Shown: one piece after another, positions 23,187-30,904 of the stretch
Layout of the letters: each line of letters begins with the position of its first letter
Numbering within the stretch: the first letter of the stretch is position 1
Source of the DNA: Deltaproteobacteria bacterium
GTDB taxonomy: Bacteria > Desulfobacterota > Dissulfuribacteria > Dissulfuribacterales > UBA3076
Direction of reading: 5' to 3'
NCBI GenBank assembly: GCA_027004715.1
Contig: JALTHG010000023.1
Coordinates: forward strand, 1-35,015
Length of the DNA stretch: 35,015 nt
Notes under the pieces: model-generated
Seen by the model: the letters and a program-made list of their open reading frames with translations, nothing else
What the model was told of the DNA's origin: nothing
Databases searched by the model: none
Position numbers and translations under genes: made by a program

Positions 23187-24811
23187 TGCCTGCTATCCAA
23201 AGGATTACCTGGATATCTGAGACAGCCTCTACCAATGACCTTGCCAGAGACGACTTCCTGAAAAAGGGGAGGCTATGGCACTGTTTTGTTGCCGATTCCC
23301 AGACCAGGGGCAGGGGCAGAATGGGTAGGAGCTGGGCATCCCCACCTGGTACTGGTCTCTATCTCTCGCTTGCTGTCCCAAGGCCAGGGATCCTTGAGCC
23401 CTGGCTATCCCTTGTCTGTGCTATTGCCACATCCAGGGCCATCCAGTCTGTTGTCACCAGATCTTATTGTCCCAAGGGGATCTCTATCAAGATCAAGTGG
23501 CCAAATGACCTGTATATAGGCGACAAAAAGATAGCAGGCATACTCTGCGAGCTGGCAGGGGACCACAGGGGAGGGTCTGCCTGGATAATCGGCATAGGTA
23601 TAAATGTCAATACACCAGAGGAGGGCTTTCCAGAGGAACTTCGGGCAAGGGCTGGTTCTATATCGAGTGTTATAGGTGCCCATGTGTCCAGAAAGGCCCT
23701 GCTCGATGAAGTCCTTGTCTGTCTATCTTTCTGGCTGGGCAGGCTCTACAGTGGAGATCTGGCTGGAGTGTGCAGCTCTCTCGAAGGGGCAGAGATCACG
23801 GGCATAGATCCACCTGGTCCACTACTGGGCATTACCATGGGGTGTCCTGCAGGGATCGGTCCTGAGATCATCATAAAGGCATTTGTATCTAATCCAGAAT
23901 GGTCTATGGCCCCGCGGTCAGTGGTTCTAGGAGATATAGGAGTACTTAAGAGGGCATCAGAGGTGCTTGGAATAGATGTCCCCATCAGGCCATGGTCACC
24001 TGGCGATCCCTCTCTCAGGCCTGGGCTCTATACATATCCAGTGACTGAGCTTGATGCTGTAGATATCCCATGGGGAAAGACAGGTCCCATTACCGGAAAG
24101 GCATCCTTTGAATACATTGTAAGGGCAGTAGAACTGTGCCAGGATGGGATATTATCCGGCATTGTGACCGCTCCGATAGACAGACTGGGGCTCAGGCAGG
24201 CAGGTATTCCATACTCAGGGCATACTGAGGTCCTGGCCCACATGACTGCCACAGAGAGATATGCAGTGATGCTGGCAGGTGACAGGCTTCGGGTGACCTT
24301 TGTGACCATGCACTGCCCCTTGAGAGATGTGGCAGCCCAGATAGATAGCAAAAAGATACTGGAGATCATCTGCCTTACCGATTCCTCTCTAAAGAGAGAC
24401 TTTGCCATAAAAGACCCTGAGATTGCAGTGGCTGCCCTGAATCCAGATGCAGGTGGGCCTGGGATGTCTGGGATAGAAGAAAGAGAGGTCATAGCACCTG
24501 CAATAGAGGCGGCAAGGAGACTGGGAATAAGGGTCACAGGGCCCTATCCTGCAGACGGCCTGTTCTACCGGACGGCTAATGGAGAGTTTGATGCAGTGGT
24601 CTGTCAATACCAGGACCAGGGCCTGATCCCGTTTAAACTCCTCCATTTCAGAGAGGGAGTAGGTATAACCATAGGTCTCCCAATAGTCAGGACTTCAGTA
24701 GATCATGGGACTGCATACGATATAGCCGGTACTGGAAGGGCAGACTGTGCCAGCCTTGAGGCAGCAGTCAACCTTGCTGCAGAGATGGTGGCAAACAGAC
24801 AGACTTGCTGA
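23186..24811 (+). CDS. birA-pdxA: fused biotin-protein ligase (BirA) and PdxA-like dehydrogenase
   Basis: Residues 1 to about 205 are a biotin protein ligase catalytic domain: SETASTNDLA, GRGRMGRSWASPPGTGLYLS, KIKWPNDLY and KKIAGILCEL. It has no N-terminal DNA-binding domain, and the usual C-terminal SH3-like domain is missing. From residue 213 a full-length PdxA follows (329 residues, the E. coli length): GITMGCPAGIGPEII, SGHTEVLAHM, HCPLRDVA, TSVDHGTAYDIAGTG. PdxA oxidises 4-phosphohydroxythreonine for pyridoxal phosphate synthesis. Two motifs have changed: NPHAGE is NPDAGG (Asp421), and the metal-binding His of YHDQ is Gln476. Activity of the second half is therefore uncertain. The frame is open throughout and coupled to genes on both sides. 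Confidence 0.9.
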   Translation: MPAIQRITWISETASTNDLARDDFLKKGRLWHCFVADSQTRGRGRMGRSWASPPGTGLYLSLAVPRPGILEPWLSLVCAIATSRAIQSVVTRSYCPKGISIKIKWPNDLYIGDKKIAGILCELAGDHRGGSAWIIGIGINVNTPEEGFPEELRARAGSISSVIGAHVSRKALLDEVLVCLSFWLGRLYSGDLAGVCSSLEGAEITGIDPPGPLLGITMGCPAGIGPEIIIKAFVSNPEWSMAPRSVVLGDIGVLKRASEVLGIDVPIRPWSPGDPSLRPGLYTYPVTELDAVDIPWGKTGPITGKASFEYIVRAVELCQDGILSGIVTAPIDRLGLRQAGIPYSGHTEVLAHMTATERYAVMLAGDRLRVTFVTMHCPLRDVAAQIDSKKILEIICLTDSSLKRDFAIKDPEIAVAALNPDAGGPGMSGIEEREVIAPAIEAARRLGIRVTGPYPADGLFYRTANGEFDAVVCQYQDQGLIPFKLLHFREGVGITIGLPIVRTSVDHGTAYDIAGTGRADCASLEAAVNLAAEMVANRQTC

Positions 24812-25767
24812 TGATGTCACATATACCCCAAAAAGATACAGAGGGGGCAGGGACACCTGTCGTGGAGATCCAGAACCTGACCAAAAGATTTGGAGATAGA
24901 GAGGCAATAGGCGGCATTGATCTCAATATATACCCAGGAGAGTGTCTGGGGCTACTCGGCCCCAATGGGGCAGGAAAGACTACTACTATAAACATACTCC
25001 TTGGGCTTGTCCGGCCCACCTCTGGTGAGATCCATGTCTTTGGTGAACCCATCCCAAAACGGCTGAGGCATGTAAAATTAAGGATAGGGGTGGTCCCCCA
25101 GGCAGACAACCTGGACCCAGACCTGACCGTATTGGAAAATCTCATCACCTATGCCGCATATTATGGGATAGGCCACTCTATGGCCAGGAGACGCGCAGAT
25201 AAGCTCCTCCAGTTTTTTGCCTTAAAGAATCGAAAAGATGAGATAATACAGCATCTATCAGGTGGTCAGAGGAGGCGGCTCCTCCTGGCAAGGGCACTGG
25301 TAAATGAACCAGAACTGCTCATCCTTGATGAGCCCACTATAGGTCTGGACCCTCAGGCCAGATACCTGATATGGGAGCGCCTTGAGACCTTGAGGTCCCA
25401 GGGGACCACCATGCTCCTTACCAGCCACTATATGGAGGATATATCCCATCTGGCAAACAGGGTCTCTATACTGGATGAGGGAAAGGTAGTTGCAGAGGGA
25501 GATCCCCAAAAAATGGTAACAGATATGATTGGCGTGGAGGTATTTGAGATAGTAGATAGCCCAGAGGAACTCGATAGACTGGAGAGGGAGATATCCCCAT
25601 GTAATGTAGATACCGAGAGGGTCTCAGACAGGCTATTTATATATAGGCGTGATCCATGTCGTGAACTTGAGGCCCTGGCCGTTATCCACCACCATGTCAG
25701 CAGACGGCCTACAAATCTGGAGGACCTGTTCCTGAAGCTGACAGGAAGGACACTGAGGGAAAGCTGA
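24811..25767 (+). CDS. ABC transporter ATP-binding protein (NodI/DrrA type)
   Basis: This is the ATPase of a drug or polysaccharide-type ABC-2 exporter. It has Walker A LLGPNGAGKTTTINILLG, the signature LSGGQRRRLLLARALV, Walker B LLILDEPTIGLD and the switch His in TSHYMED. After residue 220 comes a C-terminal extension typical of DrrA/NodI. The start ATG 24811 overlaps the preceding TGA by one base; a second ATG follows at 24814. The stop again overlaps the permease start. The substrate cannot be told. Confidence 0.9.
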   Translation: MMSHIPQKDTEGAGTPVVEIQNLTKRFGDREAIGGIDLNIYPGECLGLLGPNGAGKTTTINILLGLVRPTSGEIHVFGEPIPKRLRHVKLRIGVVPQADNLDPDLTVLENLITYAAYYGIGHSMARRRADKLLQFFALKNRKDEIIQHLSGGQRRRLLLARALVNEPELLILDEPTIGLDPQARYLIWERLETLRSQGTTMLLTSHYMEDISHLANRVSILDEGKVVAEGDPQKMVTDMIGVEVFEIVDSPEELDRLEREISPCNVDTERVSDRLFIYRRDPCRELEALAVIHHHVSRRPTNLEDLFLKLTGRTLRES

Positions 25768-26522
25768 TGGGACTGCTATTCTTCAAGGTATGGATGAGAA
25801 ATGCCCGGGTGTGGCGCAAGTATATAGTGGCCAGCCTGATAGGGAATCTGGGCCAGCCAGTCCTCTTTCTCCTGGCCATGGGATATGGACTGGGGAGAGA
25901 GATCCCACAGATAGAAGGGCTCACCTATCTCCAGTTCATAGCCCCTGGCCTGGTGGCCTCGGCCGTCATGTACAGTGGCTCTTTTGAGACCATGTATGGC
26001 TCATATACCAGGCTTACCACACAGAGGACCTATGAGGCCATACTCATGACACCAGTGAGCGTAGAAGAGCTTGCCCTTGGAGAGATAGTCTGGGGGGCGA
26101 CAAAGGGCCTTCTATCAGGCTCCATAATGATCATAAGTCTTCCCCTATTTGGAGTAATCCCATCCCTATGGACCCTGGCCCTCATCCCTGTACTCTTTCT
26201 CGAAGGGGTCCTGTTTGCGGCATTGGGTCTTATAATGACTGCCCTGGCCAGTGACTACGAATTCTTCAATTACTTTACCTCGCTCTTTATAACACCTCTA
26301 TTCCTGTTCTCTGGCATCTTTTTCTCCTTAAAGGCCATGAACCCTACCATACAGAGGCTCTCTATGGCCCTACCCCTGACCTATGCAGTAGATCTGTCTC
26401 GTATGCTCTGTTATGGCCAGATCGAGCCTGACTGGCTGATCAATATAGTAGTCCTCACGGTCCTGTCTCTTTCCTCTGCATTGATCGCCATTATACTTAT
26501 CAGACAGAGGCTCATATTGTGA
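25767..26522 (+). CDS. ABC-2 type permease (NodJ-like)
   Basis: This 251-residue membrane protein has about six hydrophobic segments and the ABC-2 family pattern: QFIAPGLVASAVMYSGSFET, then RTYEAILMTPVSVEELALGE and the late FLFSGIFFSLKAMNP. It pairs with the ATPase upstream (TGATG overlap). NodIJ-like exporters move lipids, oligosaccharides or drugs outward; no substrate gene lies beside it. The stop overlaps the tsaE start by four bases. Confidence 0.88.
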   Translation: MGLLFFKVWMRNARVWRKYIVASLIGNLGQPVLFLLAMGYGLGREIPQIEGLTYLQFIAPGLVASAVMYSGSFETMYGSYTRLTTQRTYEAILMTPVSVEELALGEIVWGATKGLLSGSIMIISLPLFGVIPSLWTLALIPVLFLEGVLFAALGLIMTALASDYEFFNYFTSLFITPLFLFSGIFFSLKAMNPTIQRLSMALPLTYAVDLSRMLCYGQIEPDWLINIVVLTVLSLSSALIAIILIRQRLIL

Positions 26523-26998
26523 CCCTGAGATATCTGCTCAATGGGATAGACGATACCAATATTCTGGGAAGGTGTCTTTCAGAGTCAGCCAGACCAGGAG
26601 ATATCCTCCTCCTGTCAGGGGATCTGGGAGCAGGCAAGACCTATCTGACCAAGGCCATAGCATCTGGCCTTGGGATAGACACTAGAGAGATAACAAGCCC
26701 CTCCTTTACTATAATTCACGAGCATCTGAATGGTCGCATCCCTCTGATCCATGTAGACCTCTATCGCCTTGGCAGACATGCAGATATCACTGAGATCGGG
26801 CTTGAAGACTATATCAACGGAGAAAATCTGGTAGTCATTGAATGGGCCGAGTACTCTGATGGGCCTTTACTAGAGCAGGGTCTTAAGATAGACTTATATC
26901 TTATTGATGAAGAGGTCAGGGAGGTATGTATAACTGCCAGGACAGATATATGGAAAGATAGGCTCTTAGAACTTGATGGGTGTATGGGTAAAAAATAG
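26519..26998 (+). CDS. tsaE: tRNA t6A biosynthesis ATPase TsaE
   Basis: TsaE is the ATPase that drives turnover of the TsaB-TsaD complex, which transfers threonylcarbamoyl to tRNA. The 159-residue protein has Walker A LLLSGDLGAGKTYLTKAIA (about residues 30-48), the family block TSPSFTIIHEHL, then HVDLYRL and VVIEWAEY. The start is GTG 26519 in a GTGA overlap with the permease stop. It completes the coupled operon that begins at pyrR. Confidence 0.92.
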   Translation: MTLRYLLNGIDDTNILGRCLSESARPGDILLLSGDLGAGKTYLTKAIASGLGIDTREITSPSFTIIHEHLNGRIPLIHVDLYRLGRHADITEIGLEDYINGENLVVIEWAEYSDGPLLEQGLKIDLYLIDEEVREVCITARTDIWKDRLLELDGCMGKK

Positions 26999-27006
26999 TT
27001 TTAGGC

Positions 27007-27074
27007 TTTAAGTTTTAAGTATTAAGCAAATATAGGCCCTATTTTAATAGCTCAAGGCTGAAAGCTCAAAGCAA
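27007..27074 (+). repeat. two sets of heptamer tandem repeats
   Basis: TTTAAGT-TTTAAGT-ATTAAGC at 27007-27027 and AGCTCAA-GGCTGAA-AGCTCAA-AGC at 27049-27072 are imperfect 7-base tandems in the gap between tsaE and rmlA. Such heptads are common intergenic filler in related genomes, in my recollection; no function is claimed. Confidence 0.55.
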
Positions 27075-27123
27075 AAGATTGATATGATATGGTTTCTTGA
27101 CTTAGCCTCTGGACTTTGAGCTG

Positions 27124-27166
27124 ACTTTCATGCTCCGGGGTGCGAAATACTGCTTGGCATGAAAGT
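27124..27166 (+). promoter_or_regulatory. leader hairpin upstream of rmlA
   Basis: ACTTTCATGC (27124-27133) and GCATGAAAGT (27157-27166) form a perfect 10-bp stem with a 23-base loop, 25 bases before the rmlA start. There is no T tract, so it is more likely a 5' leader structure or operator than a terminator. Confidence 0.4.
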
Positions 27167-27191
27167 TTGGATAGTGAGGAAATGATCCCAG

Positions 27192-28259
27192 ATGAAGGCA
27201 TTAGTCCTCAGCGGAGGTAAGGGGACGAGGCTGAGACCTCTTACCTATACAATGGCAAAGCAGCTTGTCCCTGTCGCCAATCAGCCGATACTGGGATATG
27301 TAATGCGGCACCTCTCGCAGGCAGGTATAGAGGAGGTAGGTGTCATAGTCGCACCAGAGACCCAGAGGGAAGTACGGGAGTATCTAAGAGATGGCAAGAG
27401 ATGGCAATTTAAGATCACCTACATCCTGCAGGAACGGCCCTTGGGCCTTGCACATGCAGTAAAGGTAGCACAGCCCTTTCTGGGGGGCTCCCCTTTTGTC
27501 ATGTATCTGGGAGATAACCTGCTGGGATCAGGTATCTGTGATGCCATAGACCGCTTCAGGGCAGAACCAGCAGATGCGCTCGTCTTTCTGAAGCACGTCC
27601 CAGACCCCACTGCCTTTGGAGTGGCTGAGTTGGACGAGAGAGGGGGGATAAAGAGGCTCATTGAAAAGCCCAGAGACCCTCCGTCAGACCTTGCCCTTGT
27701 TGGGGTATATCTCTTTAGCCCCAAGATTCACCAGGCGATCTCGTGTATCAGGCCATCGTGGCGTGGTGAGCTAGAGATCACTGATGCCATCCAGGCACTT
27801 ATAGATATGGGTGGCAGTGTAAGGGGAGAGGTCCTCAATGGCTGGTGGCTGGATACAGGAAAGAAGGATGACTTTCTGGCTGCCAACACCGTGGTATTAG
27901 ACGAGTATACCAGACGTGATATCCTGGGAGAGATCGATGCAGAGAGCAATATAGAGGGAAGGGTCTGTGTCTGTAAGGGGGCAAGGGTGATAAGGAGCGA
28001 GGTGCGTGGCCCGGTGATCATAGGGGCAGGGGCAGAGATCGTTGACTCTTTTATAGGACCATTTTCCAGCATAGGTAATGGCAGTCGCATATTGAATTCT
28101 GTAATAGAGCACGCAGTCATCCTGGAGGATGCAGTAGTAGATGGTGTGGGAAGGATCGAGGACAGCCTTATAGGGAGGCACGCCAGGGTCATTAAGGGTC
28201 AGGGATGCACCAAGGCCCTGAGACTGATGATAGGAGACCATTCACAGATAGAGATATGA
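27192..28259 (+). CDS. rmlA: glucose-1-phosphate thymidylyltransferase, long form
   Basis: This enzyme forms dTDP-glucose from dTTP and glucose-1-phosphate, the first step towards rhamnose and other dTDP-sugars. The 355-residue protein has the nucleotide loop LSGGKGTRLRPLTYTMAKQL, VMYLGDNLL and an EKP motif. Residues about 250-355 are a left-handed beta-helix tail (RVIRSEVRGPVIIGAGAEIV), as in the longer StrD-like members and some archaeal enzymes. GAGG lies about 13 bases upstream of ATG. An RmlC-like cupin is encoded at 29213; rmlB and rmlD are not in the window. Confidence 0.88.
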   Translation: MKALVLSGGKGTRLRPLTYTMAKQLVPVANQPILGYVMRHLSQAGIEEVGVIVAPETQREVREYLRDGKRWQFKITYILQERPLGLAHAVKVAQPFLGGSPFVMYLGDNLLGSGICDAIDRFRAEPADALVFLKHVPDPTAFGVAELDERGGIKRLIEKPRDPPSDLALVGVYLFSPKIHQAISCIRPSWRGELEITDAIQALIDMGGSVRGEVLNGWWLDTGKKDDFLAANTVVLDEYTRRDILGEIDAESNIEGRVCVCKGARVIRSEVRGPVIIGAGAEIVDSFIGPFSSIGNGSRILNSVIEHAVILEDAVVDGVGRIEDSLIGRHARVIKGQGCTKALRLMIGDHSQIEI

Positions 28260-28274
28260 TTGAGGGAGAAAAAA

Positions 28275-28625
28275 ATGAAATGCGATAGGTGTGGACGCCA
28301 GATCGAGAAAGGCGACGAGATGGAATATATGGGTCAGATATTGTGTGAAGACTGTTATATGGATATACTCTCTCCTGCAAGGGCCTGTGATCCCTGGGCC
28401 GTTTATACTGCAAAGTCAACAGGTAGTGACGATTCTACATTGACAGGGCTGCAAGAAGATATCTTGGACATACTGAAAGAGACAGGTGGGATCGAGCAAG
28501 GGGCCCTGGCAGAGAGACTCGGTCTGGAGTTGAGTGACCTAGAGAGGGAGATCGCCACACTGAGGCACATGGAGAAGATAAAGGCGACCATGAAAGGCAA
28601 CAGAAAGCTCCTCTGCCTGTGGTAA
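28275..28625 (+). CDS. zinc-finger / winged-helix protein
   Basis: This 116-residue protein has an N-terminal four-cysteine zinc finger (KCDRCGRQIEKG, then ILCEDCYMD), followed by the conserved stretch SPARACDPWAVYTAKS, which I recall from conserved hypothetical proteins of deltaproteobacteria and archaea. Residues about 55-116 look like a winged-helix domain (LQEDILDILKETGGIEQGAL and AERLGLELSDLEREI), with a C-terminal KLLCLW. It is likely a DNA-binding regulator, target unknown. I use ATG 28275, with GAGGGAG 6 bases upstream; it begins 15 bases after rmlA. Confidence 0.75.
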   Translation: MKCDRCGRQIEKGDEMEYMGQILCEDCYMDILSPARACDPWAVYTAKSTGSDDSTLTGLQEDILDILKETGGIEQGALAERLGLELSDLEREIATLRHMEKIKATMKGNRKLLCLW

Positions 28626-28628
28626 TGA

Positions 28629-29210
28629 ATGATTCGACATATGGATAAAAAGAAATTTGATTCCAAAAGACTGCAGATATTGAATGATCCACAGAGATTG
28701 AAGGATATCCCTGTTGATTATGTCTGGGACAGATTAGATATAGCAAAGGCAGACATACTTGTTGAGATAGGTGCGGGAACGGCATTTTTCAGCATAGCCT
28801 TTTTCCAATATGCCAGGCCCTCAAAGGTCTATGCCTGTGATGTATCAGAGGTAATGATCAACTGGATAGAGGAAAACGTTGTCCCAAGGTATCCCAATAT
28901 AGTCCCTGTAAAGACTGAAGGAGACTCCATACCACTTGATGATGAAATCGCAGACCTGGTCTTTATGATCGACCTCCATCATGAATTGGATAATCCAGGC
29001 CTGATACTCGAAGAGTCATACAGAATTTTGAGACCCAATGGAGGCATCTTTATTGTGGATTGGAAAAAGGAGGATATGGCCGAAGGGCCTCCAAAGGAGA
29101 TCAGATACCTGCCTGAGCAGGTCAAGAGACAGATGATGGATTCCGGGTTCAGGCATATAGATATCTTTGATGAATTGCCAAGGCATTTTTTGGTTGTTGG
29201 GGAAAGGTAG
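28629..29210 (+). CDS. class I SAM-dependent methyltransferase
   Basis: This 193-residue enzyme has the SAM-binding glycine motif LVEIGAGTAFFSIAFF (about residues 44-59), an acidic ribose-binding residue in VYACDVSEVM, then ADLVFMIDLHHELDNP and ESYRILRPNGGIFIVDWKKE, a Methyltransf_11/25-type fold. The substrate cannot be predicted. Start is ATG 28629, four bases after the zinc-finger gene; ATG 28641 is equally possible. Neither has a clear binding site, so coupling is likely. Confidence 0.82.
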   Translation: MIRHMDKKKFDSKRLQILNDPQRLKDIPVDYVWDRLDIAKADILVEIGAGTAFFSIAFFQYARPSKVYACDVSEVMINWIEENVVPRYPNIVPVKTEGDSIPLDDEIADLVFMIDLHHELDNPGLILEESYRILRPNGGIFIVDWKKEDMAEGPPKEIRYLPEQVKRQMMDSGFRHIDIFDELPRHFLVVGER

Positions 29211-29212
29211 AT

Positions 29213-29695
29213 ATGGAACAAAAAGAGTTTAAAGATGGGTGTATTCCTGACGCACATATAAGGAGATTTACCAAGTATCTGGATGAGAGGGGCTGGTTGT
29301 GCGAGCTCTACCGACACGACGAGCTGGACCCCGAGTCCTATCCCTGTATGGCATATGCCTCTCTGACCCTTCCTGGGGTAATAAGGGGGCCACATGCACA
29401 CAGGGGACAGACTGACCTCTTCTGTTTTATAGGCCCTGGTAATTTTAAGCTCATCCTCTGGGACAACCGGCCTGAGTCTGCCACCTATGGCATCCGTCAG
29501 GTAGTCTATGCGGGCCAGGACTCGCCCCTGTCTGTCCTGGTGCCCCCTGGAGTAGTACATGGATACAAGAGCCTGGGTCCAGGGCCGGGTCTGGTCTTTA
29601 ATGCACCAAACAGGCTATATGCAGGAAAAGGGAAAAAGGGACCAGTTGACGAAATCCGCTATGAAACCAGGCCAGATTCCCCTTTCAAATTCTAG
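29213..29695 (+). CDS. RmlC-like cupin (dTDP-4-keto sugar epimerase family)
   Basis: This 160-residue single cupin-domain protein resembles dTDP-4-dehydrorhamnose 3,5-epimerase in its core: LPGVIRGPHAHRGQTDLFCF (about residues 54-73) with its active-site His pattern, then LVPPGVVHGYKSLGPGPGL with the second conserved His. It is shorter than typical RmlC (about 180) and lacks the classical start, so isomerase activity is plausible but not certain. It starts two bases after the methyltransferase. With rmlA close by, a dTDP-sugar role is likely. Confidence 0.75.
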   Translation: MEQKEFKDGCIPDAHIRRFTKYLDERGWLCELYRHDELDPESYPCMAYASLTLPGVIRGPHAHRGQTDLFCFIGPGNFKLILWDNRPESATYGIRQVVYAGQDSPLSVLVPPGVVHGYKSLGPGPGLVFNAPNRLYAGKGKKGPVDEIRYETRPDSPFKF

Positions 29696-29713
29696 CCCTG
29701 GTCTCCAATAGAT

Positions 29714-30904
29714 ATGTCCTCAAGCGATTCAGACAGAGATTATCCATCAGATGTCCATATCGTTCGATTAGGAGACCGGAAAGTGATCCTTGTCGGCACG
29801 GCCCACGTCTCTCAGGAGTCTGTCGATCTGGTCTATCGAGTCATTGAACATGAGAGGCCGGACTGCGTATGTGTGGAACTGGATAACAGACGCTATGAGG
29901 CCCTGTCAAGAAAGAGGCGTTGGGAGTCTCTAGACCTCAAAGAGCTTATCCGCAAAAAGCAGCTCAGTACACTCCTGGTCAACCTGATGCTGGCCTCTTT
30001 TCAAAAAAAGTTGGGGGAACAGATGGGTGTGCTGCCAGGCACTGAGCTCCTGGAGGCCACAAAGGCCGCTAAAGAATACAATATCCCAATAGCCCTGTGC
30101 GACCGCGATATCAGGGTCACTCTCAGGAGGGCCTGGCATACTACCTCTCTCTATAGAAAGGGCTATCTCCTGGCCAATCTCTTGATTGGCCTGTTTGATC
30201 GGACAGAGATCACTGAAGAAAAACTGAATGAATTAAAGAAGACAGACGTGCTTTCAGAGCTCATGTTGGAGTTTGGCAGGGCCCTCCCGGAGCTAAAGCA
30301 GGTCCTCATTGACGAGAGAGATACATTCCTGGCAGAAAAGATCAAGGCTGTAGATGGCAGGCGGATCGTGGCCGTGGTAGGGGCAGGTCATGTCGAGGGG
30401 ATAAAAAGGGCCCTGCAGGAGGACAGACACACCCAATTAAAAGAAATCAATAGCATCCCCCCTGTCTCCCGGACCTGGAAGGTGGTGGGCTGGTCCATTC
30501 CTACAGTAATCCTCGGCTCCCTTGGAGCAATTGCCTGGGGAAAGGGGAGCGAGGTAGCTGAGGAGAATATCCTCTATTGGATCATGGCCAATGGCATACC
30601 ATCCTCTATTGGGGCCATGTTGGCCCTTGCCCATCCGCTTACCATTATTACTGCCTTTGTCGCGGCACCAATAACCAGCCTGACACCGGTCATTGGGGCA
30701 GGCTATGTCACTGCCTTCATCCAGGCCCTTGTCCGGCCCCCAGTAGTCAGAGAATTTGAGACAGTCCTGGAAGACATGTCTGGTCTGACCGGCTGGTGGA
30801 AAAACAGACTGCTCAGGATATTCCTGGCATTTCTGTTGCCTGGCATTGGCAGCGCAATTGGTAGCTGGCTTGGTGGATACAAGATCATTTCCAATCTATT
30901 TTAG
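29714..30904 (+). CDS. TraB/PrgY family membrane protein
   Basis: This 396-residue protein belongs to the TraB/PrgY family (related to Tiki/GumN proteins). The N-terminal domain carries VILVGTAHVSQESVDLV, an acidic pair in CVELDNRRYEAL, and the later VAVVGAGHVEGIKRAL, the GxxH motifs thought to bind metal. The C-terminal third has several hydrophobic segments (about residues 257-390). It ends 20 bases inside the convergent HtrA-like gene. PrgY-type proteins degrade or sequester a peptide pheromone in enterococci; here the function is unknown. Confidence 0.83.
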   Translation: MSSSDSDRDYPSDVHIVRLGDRKVILVGTAHVSQESVDLVYRVIEHERPDCVCVELDNRRYEALSRKRRWESLDLKELIRKKQLSTLLVNLMLASFQKKLGEQMGVLPGTELLEATKAAKEYNIPIALCDRDIRVTLRRAWHTTSLYRKGYLLANLLIGLFDRTEITEEKLNELKKTDVLSELMLEFGRALPELKQVLIDERDTFLAEKIKAVDGRRIVAVVGAGHVEGIKRALQEDRHTQLKEINSIPPVSRTWKVVGWSIPTVILGSLGAIAWGKGSEVAEENILYWIMANGIPSSIGAMLALAHPLTIITAFVAAPITSLTPVIGAGYVTAFIQALVRPPVVREFETVLEDMSGLTGWWKNRLLRIFLAFLLPGIGSAIGSWLGGYKIISNLF

